Assembly (NCBI RefSeq): GCF_013459645.1
Contig: NZ_CP054861.1
Span: 4,328,001-4,392,000, forward strand
Length of the DNA: 64,000 nucleotides
Direction of reading: 5' to 3'
Origin: Martelella sp. NC20
Lineage (GTDB): Bacteria; Pseudomonadota; Alphaproteobacteria; Rhizobiales; Rhizobiaceae
Shown here: positions 61,093-64,000 of the stretch, piece by piece
Numbering within the stretch: position 1 is the stretch's first letter
Layout: each line of letters opens with the position of its first letter
Notes under the pieces: model-generated
What the model saw: only the letters and a program-made list of their open reading frames with translations
The model's database searches: none
What the model was told of the DNA's origin: nothing
Position numbers and translations under genes: made by a program

Positions 61093-61108
61093 AATGTATA
61101 ATTACATT
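61093..61108. promoter_or_regulatory. Symmetric site in the LysR/55-aa divergent promoter
   Basis: AATGTA-TAAT-TACATT, exact 6-bp arms, 30 bp upstream of the LysR start and 75 bp before the small gene. LysR regulators bind T-N11-A partial palindromes between divergent genes; this site fits the place but was not tested. Its arms resemble the Zur box, but the spacing of the AATGT halves differs (6 versus 4). Confidence 0.45.
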
Positions 61109-61183
61109 TCGTTTGATTGAACGTCAAATCCGCCTATCTTTTCCTCACAACCCGCGCTTGCCAACGCTTGAAGGAGAAAAGTC

Positions 61184-61351
61184 ATGGGATTGTTTGCCAT
61201 ACTGCACCACCTGGTCGCACCGATCGTCGCCTTCGCAAATCTGCAGGAGCAGATTTCCAGGCAGCAGCGCCGCGAGGAGAATATCAAACGGATCCCGCCG
61301 CATCTGCGGCAGGATATCCTTTCCGATGACCGGTACTGGCGGCATGATTGA
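61184..61351 (+). CDS. Small 55-aa protein divergent from LsrB-like regulator
   Basis: Translation begins MGLFAILHHLVAPIVAFANL, one amphipathic/hydrophobic segment, then a basic, Arg/Gln-rich part with IPPHLRQDILSDD and WRHD at the end. Not a DUF1127 match, although VtlR-type regulators control several DUF1127 small proteins in Brucella. AAGGAG 6-7 bases before the ATG is a strong signal and favours a real gene. Function unknown. Confidence 0.75.
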   Translation: MGLFAILHHLVAPIVAFANLQEQISRQQRREENIKRIPPHLRQDILSDDRYWRHD

Positions 61352-61625
61352 AGACCGCTCCGACCCCGGCCGGCCATCCCCCTATTGCGTCGAAGGGCAC
61401 GGCCGGCCGGGGTGGAACCAAGGGCGGAACGGCCAGGAAACACGCCTGCTTTCCTGACTGCCGGCCGTCGCGGTCCGGAAAAATCGATCCATTCACATCC
61501 TCGCTCTCTTTCCCGCCGCATTTGTCTGTGTCAATGTCGTAAACAGACTATTGGCGACCCGGTTTCTTGCAGAAATTGTATTTTCTCAAGTGTCGAATCC
61601 GGCTCTCAGCGCGGCGGTGTCCATC

Positions 61626-62636
61626 ATGGTAAGATCGTTCGTCTTTTATCTCGTTCCGCAATTTTCACTGCTGCCGTTTACCAGCGCAGTCGAGGTGCTG
61701 CGCATCGCCAACAGGATGCTCGGCTACGAGGCCTATCGCTGGCGGATCGCCTCGGACAGCGGGCTGAAGGTCTGTTCCTCGAGCGGCATCGCCATCGAAG
61801 CGGATACCTCGCTTGCCGACGAGCGCCGCGCGCTGATGGGCGAGAAGCGGCCGGATCTGGTGCTGGTCTGTTCCGGCATCGACGTCGAGGACTATTACAA
61901 CAAATCCTTCGAGGCCTGGCTGCGCGAGCTCAACAATCGCGGCTGCGGCATCGGCGCGATGTGCACCGGCACCCACCTTCTGGCCCGCGCGGGCCTGCTG
62001 AAAGGCCGCCGCTGCGCGATCCACTGGGAAAACATGCCGGGCTTTACCGAGACCTGGCCGGAAATCGAGGCGCATGCCGATCTGTTCGTGATCGACCGCA
62101 ACATCTATACGTCCGCCGGCGGCACCGCCTCGCTCGACATGATCCTGCATCTCATCGGCCGGGAATTCGGCGAGGGGCTGGTCAACGCGATCTGCGAGCA
62201 GGCGCTGACCGACCGGGTGCGCCTGTCATCCGAACGCCAGCGCCTGCCGCTGCGTGCCCGTCTCGGCGTCCAGAACGGCAAGGTGCTGCAGATCATCGAG
62301 TTGATGGAGGCAAATCTTGCCGAACCGCTGTCGCTGATCGAGATCGCCGACGCGGTCGGGCTGTCGCGCCGCCAGATCGAGCGGTTGTACCGCCAGGAAA
62401 TGGGGCGCTCGCCGGCGCGCTACTACCTTGAAATCCGGCTCGACCGCGCCCGCCGTCTTCTGGCGCAATCGACCATGCCGATCGTGGACGTTGCGGTTGC
62501 ATGCGGTTTCGTCTCGGCCTCGCATTTTTCCAAATGCTACCGCGAGATCTACCAGTGTTCCCCCCAGCAGGAACGCGCCCAGCGCCGCCAGGCCCGCATG
62601 TCGGTGCGCGAAGCCGCGATTGGGCTGGCGGTCTGA
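61626..62636 (+). CDS. GlxA-family transcriptional regulator (DJ-1-like plus AraC)
   Basis: 336 aa. An N-terminal DJ-1/PfpI-like domain (~1-190) with the nucleophile-elbow-type Cys113 in GAMCTGTHLLARAG and an AraC/XylS helix-turn-helix at ~236-325 (EIADAVGLSRRQIERLYRQE and GFVSASHFSKCYRE). These proteins commonly regulate choline, carnitine or arginine catabolism. ATG at 61626; the SD is weak, and a GTG three codons earlier is possible. No target genes adjacent. Confidence 0.9.
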   Translation: MVRSFVFYLVPQFSLLPFTSAVEVLRIANRMLGYEAYRWRIASDSGLKVCSSSGIAIEADTSLADERRALMGEKRPDLVLVCSGIDVEDYYNKSFEAWLRELNNRGCGIGAMCTGTHLLARAGLLKGRRCAIHWENMPGFTETWPEIEAHADLFVIDRNIYTSAGGTASLDMILHLIGREFGEGLVNAICEQALTDRVRLSSERQRLPLRARLGVQNGKVLQIIELMEANLAEPLSLIEIADAVGLSRRQIERLYRQEMGRSPARYYLEIRLDRARRLLAQSTMPIVDVAVACGFVSASHFSKCYREIYQCSPQQERAQRRQARMSVREAAIGLAV

Positions 62637-62660
62637 CGCAAGCCGTTAACCGGCCCTGCC

Positions 62661-63542
62661 CTACCCCCTGAGCAGCAGCGTCACCCAGCCGTTGCGCCAA
62701 TAGGTGCGCTCGTGGCGCATGCCCTGGGTGCGATAGGCGGAAAGCACCTTCCAGCGCTGTTCGGCCAGAATGCCGGAGAGGATGACCGCCCCGCCCGGCG
62801 CAAGATTGCGCTTCACGCCCGGCGCGAGCCTCATCAGCGGACGGGCGAGAATATTGGCGATGATCAGGTCGAAAGGCGCGTACGCGGCGAACGCCGCATG
62901 GTGAAAGCCGGGCGCGGTGACGAAATCGATGCCGGAGACGATGCCGTTCGCGCGCGCATTGTCGCGCGCCACGGCGACGGCGACAGGATCGATATCGGTC
63001 GCCAGTATCGGGATCGGGCGCAGTTTGCGCACCGCCATCGCCAAAACGCCCGTGCCCGTGCCAAGATCGAGCGCGCTTCGTGGCCATTCGGCCTTCAGCA
63101 CGGTATCGATCATTTCGAGGCAGCCGCTGGTGGTGCCGTGATGACCGGTTCCGAACGCCTGCCCCGCCTCGATTTCGATGGCGATATCGCCGGCGCGGCG
63201 ATGATGGCGATCATGCGAACCGTGAACCAGAAAGCGACCGGCGCGCACCGGCTTCAGCCCTTCCAGCGATTTCGCGATCCAGTCGATGTCCGCGATCACT
63301 TCCTTCTCGATCGCCGGGCCGCTCTCGTCATAAACGGCCTTCAGCGCATCCGCGAAGATCGCCCTCAGCGCCTCTTCCTCATCGGCTTCGAGATAGACCG
63401 AAGCTTCCCAGCGATCGGCCTTCTCGTCGATTTCCATGGTCGCCAGCGCATAGGGCTCCTCGCCGATTGCTGCGGAAAGCGCGTCGAGCACCCGCCCCGC
63501 GCCGGCTTCACTGGTGGTGACGTAAAGTCTGATCTGGCTCAC
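62661..63542 (-). CDS. prmA: Ribosomal protein L11 methyltransferase
   Basis: 293-aa SAM-dependent enzyme that trimethylates ribosomal protein L11. SAM motif DLGTGTGVLAMAV (159-171), post-motif ILATDIDPVAVAVA, and the catalytic-type IIANILARPLMRLAP (~222). The substrate-recognition N-terminal domain is 1-~90. GTG start chosen because AAAGG is 7 bases upstream and VSQIRLYVTT matches relatives; an ATG at 63557 would add 5 residues. Confidence 0.94.
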   Translation of the reverse strand: MSQIRLYVTTSEAGAGRVLDALSAAIGEEPYALATMEIDEKADRWEASVYLEADEEEALRAIFADALKAVYDESGPAIEKEVIADIDWIAKSLEGLKPVRAGRFLVHGSHDRHHRRAGDIAIEIEAGQAFGTGHHGTTSGCLEMIDTVLKAEWPRSALDLGTGTGVLAMAVRKLRPIPILATDIDPVAVAVARDNARANGIVSGIDFVTAPGFHHAAFAAYAPFDLIIANILARPLMRLAPGVKRNLAPGGAVILSGILAEQRWKVLSAYRTQGMRHERTYWRNGWVTLLLRG

Positions 63543-63564
63543 TGACCGGCCTTTCATGGAATCC

Positions 63565-63670
63565 AGAGCATTTCCAGTGACAATCGGGGCACAGGAAATG
63601 CTCTGTCTCTCTGTTTTCACGCGCGTCCGGACGGAAAACCGGCATCCACTTTTCCTGGACGCGCTCTATC
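63565..63670. repeat. Two-hairpin intergenic repeat, copy 2 (minus strand)
   Basis: Read on the minus strand: hairpin 1 has arms GCGCGTCC and GGACGCGC (63621-63628 and 63657-63664) around the conserved AGGAAAAGTG..GGTTTTCCGTCC loop; the linker is GTGAAAACA; hairpin 2 has 11-bp exact arms AGAGCATTTCC and GGAAATGCTCT (63565-63575, 63594-63604). The arms of hairpin 2 here equal the arms of hairpin 1 in copy 1 (28371-28478). It lies upstream of prmA. Confidence 0.85.
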
Positions 63671-63717
63671 CCGACCGCGATAAGCCGCCGGGCAGGCAAT
63701 GGCAAGGCCGGGACCCG

Positions 63718-64000
63718 TCAGTTGATCAGGTTTTCGAGCTTCTGGACCGCGACATCGGGGGCTTCGCCATAGGCGATCGTGCCCTTCAGTACACCGCCAT
63801 CATCGAGCAGAAACACCGAGGCATTGTGGTTCATCGTGTAGTCGCCGTCCGGCTGATCGGGATCGAGCGGCACTTTTTCATAATAGATGCCGAACTTGTC
63901 GAGCGCCGCGCGCACCTTGTCGGGATCGCCGGAAATCGCCCCGATCCGGTCGGAAACGTTGGAAAGGTAGAGTTCCATGGTTTCCGGCGTATCGCGCTCC
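63718..64000 (-). CDS. SCO1/SenC-family copper protein, C-terminal part (N-terminus outside window)
   Basis: About 94 codons from beyond the right edge to the stop at 63718: ERDTPETMELYLSNVSDRIG, then GDPDKVRAALDKFGIYYEK and MNHNASVFLLDDGG with the copper-ligand-type His, as in SCO family proteins. SCO chaperones deliver copper to the CuA site of cytochrome oxidase; the CxxxC motif lies outside. Consistent with ctaA at the other end of the window. The N-terminus and signal/membrane anchor cannot be seen. Confidence 0.9.
   Translation of the reverse strand, partial: ERDTPETMELYLSNVSDRIGAISGDPDKVRAALDKFGIYYEKVPLDPDQPDGDYTMNHNASVFLLDDGGVLKGTIAYGEAPDVAVQKLENLIN

Noticed and set aside
1..64000. 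Search for tRNA, rRNA, CRISPR repeats, transposases, integrases and prophage genes.
   Set aside because: None was seen by eye. No direct repeats of CRISPR size or tRNA-like cloverleafs were recognised, but tRNAscan-SE and Infernal would be needed to exclude small RNA genes.

Overview
The window reads as a stretch of chromosome from an alphaproteobacterium of the order Hyphomicrobiales (Rhizobiales), most likely Rhizobiaceae or a close relative. This is inferred from gene content and gene order: a fused secDF behind yajC, a DUF2842 gene divergent from ctaA, an LsrB/VtlR-type LysR regulator, a Fur-type Zur next to znuABC, several sugar-catabolic dehydrogenases, and short palindromic intergenic repeats of rhizobial type. 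The DNA is GC-rich by eye. I cannot name genus or species. I see no rRNA, tRNA, CRISPR array, transposase, integrase or phage gene; almost all of the window is single-copy housekeeping and catabolic genes.

Layout. 1-8.3 kb: the 5' part of metH with a perfect 20-bp palindrome in its leader, an AGE-family sugar isomerase, argC, a DODA-type dioxygenase, ctaA divergent from a DUF2842 gene, a small XRE protein and ackA. 8.4-21 kb: xfp (phosphoketolase, same transcript direction as ackA), trmFO, a membrane-anchored unknown, two genes related to mitochondrial complex I assembly factors (NDUFAF6-like and NDUFAF3-like) running with secDF and yajC, a DUF815 ATPase and ettA. 20.7-30 kb: BON protein, RNase T2, RidA, a Blh-type phosphatase-like protein, an aldose-1-epimerase-like protein, L,D-transpeptidase, photolyase, and a cysK-alaX-sseA-GNAT run. 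30-38.6 kb: PadR regulator, glutaminase, ttcA, gnd, a 5TM diguanylate cyclase, and an FAA-hydrolase / gamma-carbonic-anhydrase / diguanylate cyclase set. 38.6-41.8 kb: the zinc regulon (zur, znuB, znuC divergent from znuA) with a clear Zur-type palindrome. 41.9-50.9 kb: a sugar catabolic locus with a LacI regulator divergent from a CUT1 ABC transporter, a TIM-barrel epimerase-like protein, a Gfo/Idh/MocA dehydrogenase and an aldo/keto reductase. 50.9-64 kb: YbaN-like protein, a large AsmA protein, an FAD-linked D-lactate/glycolate-type dehydrogenase, a fructosamine-kinase-like protein, a second Gfo/Idh/MocA dehydrogenase, a 53-aa entericidin-like lipoprotein, ExoD, an LsrB-like LysR regulator divergent from a 55-aa protein, a GlxA-type regulator, prmA and the 3' part of an SCO-family copper protein.

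How the genes work together. ackA and xfp form a phosphoketolase-acetate kinase module that can turn pentose or fructose phosphates into acetyl phosphate, then acetate and ATP. The zinc genes form a self-contained autoregulated uptake unit. The LacI/ABC/TIM/Gfo/AKR locus looks like import plus oxidative (possibly 3-keto) processing of a sugar or glycoside; its substrate cannot be read from sequence.

The least explained structure is non-coding. There are two inverted copies of a three-hairpin mosaic repeat (4.1 and 18.7 kb). Two copies of a two-hairpin repeat have swapped stem sequences around a conserved loop (28.4 and 63.6 kb), with changes that keep pairing intact. A roughly 270-bp imperfect palindrome lies between two convergent genes (29.9-30.2 kb). 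I found no clear candidate for a wholly new multi-gene system. The sugar locus and the gamma-carbonic anhydrase/diguanylate cyclase overlap are the most testable gene-level leads.
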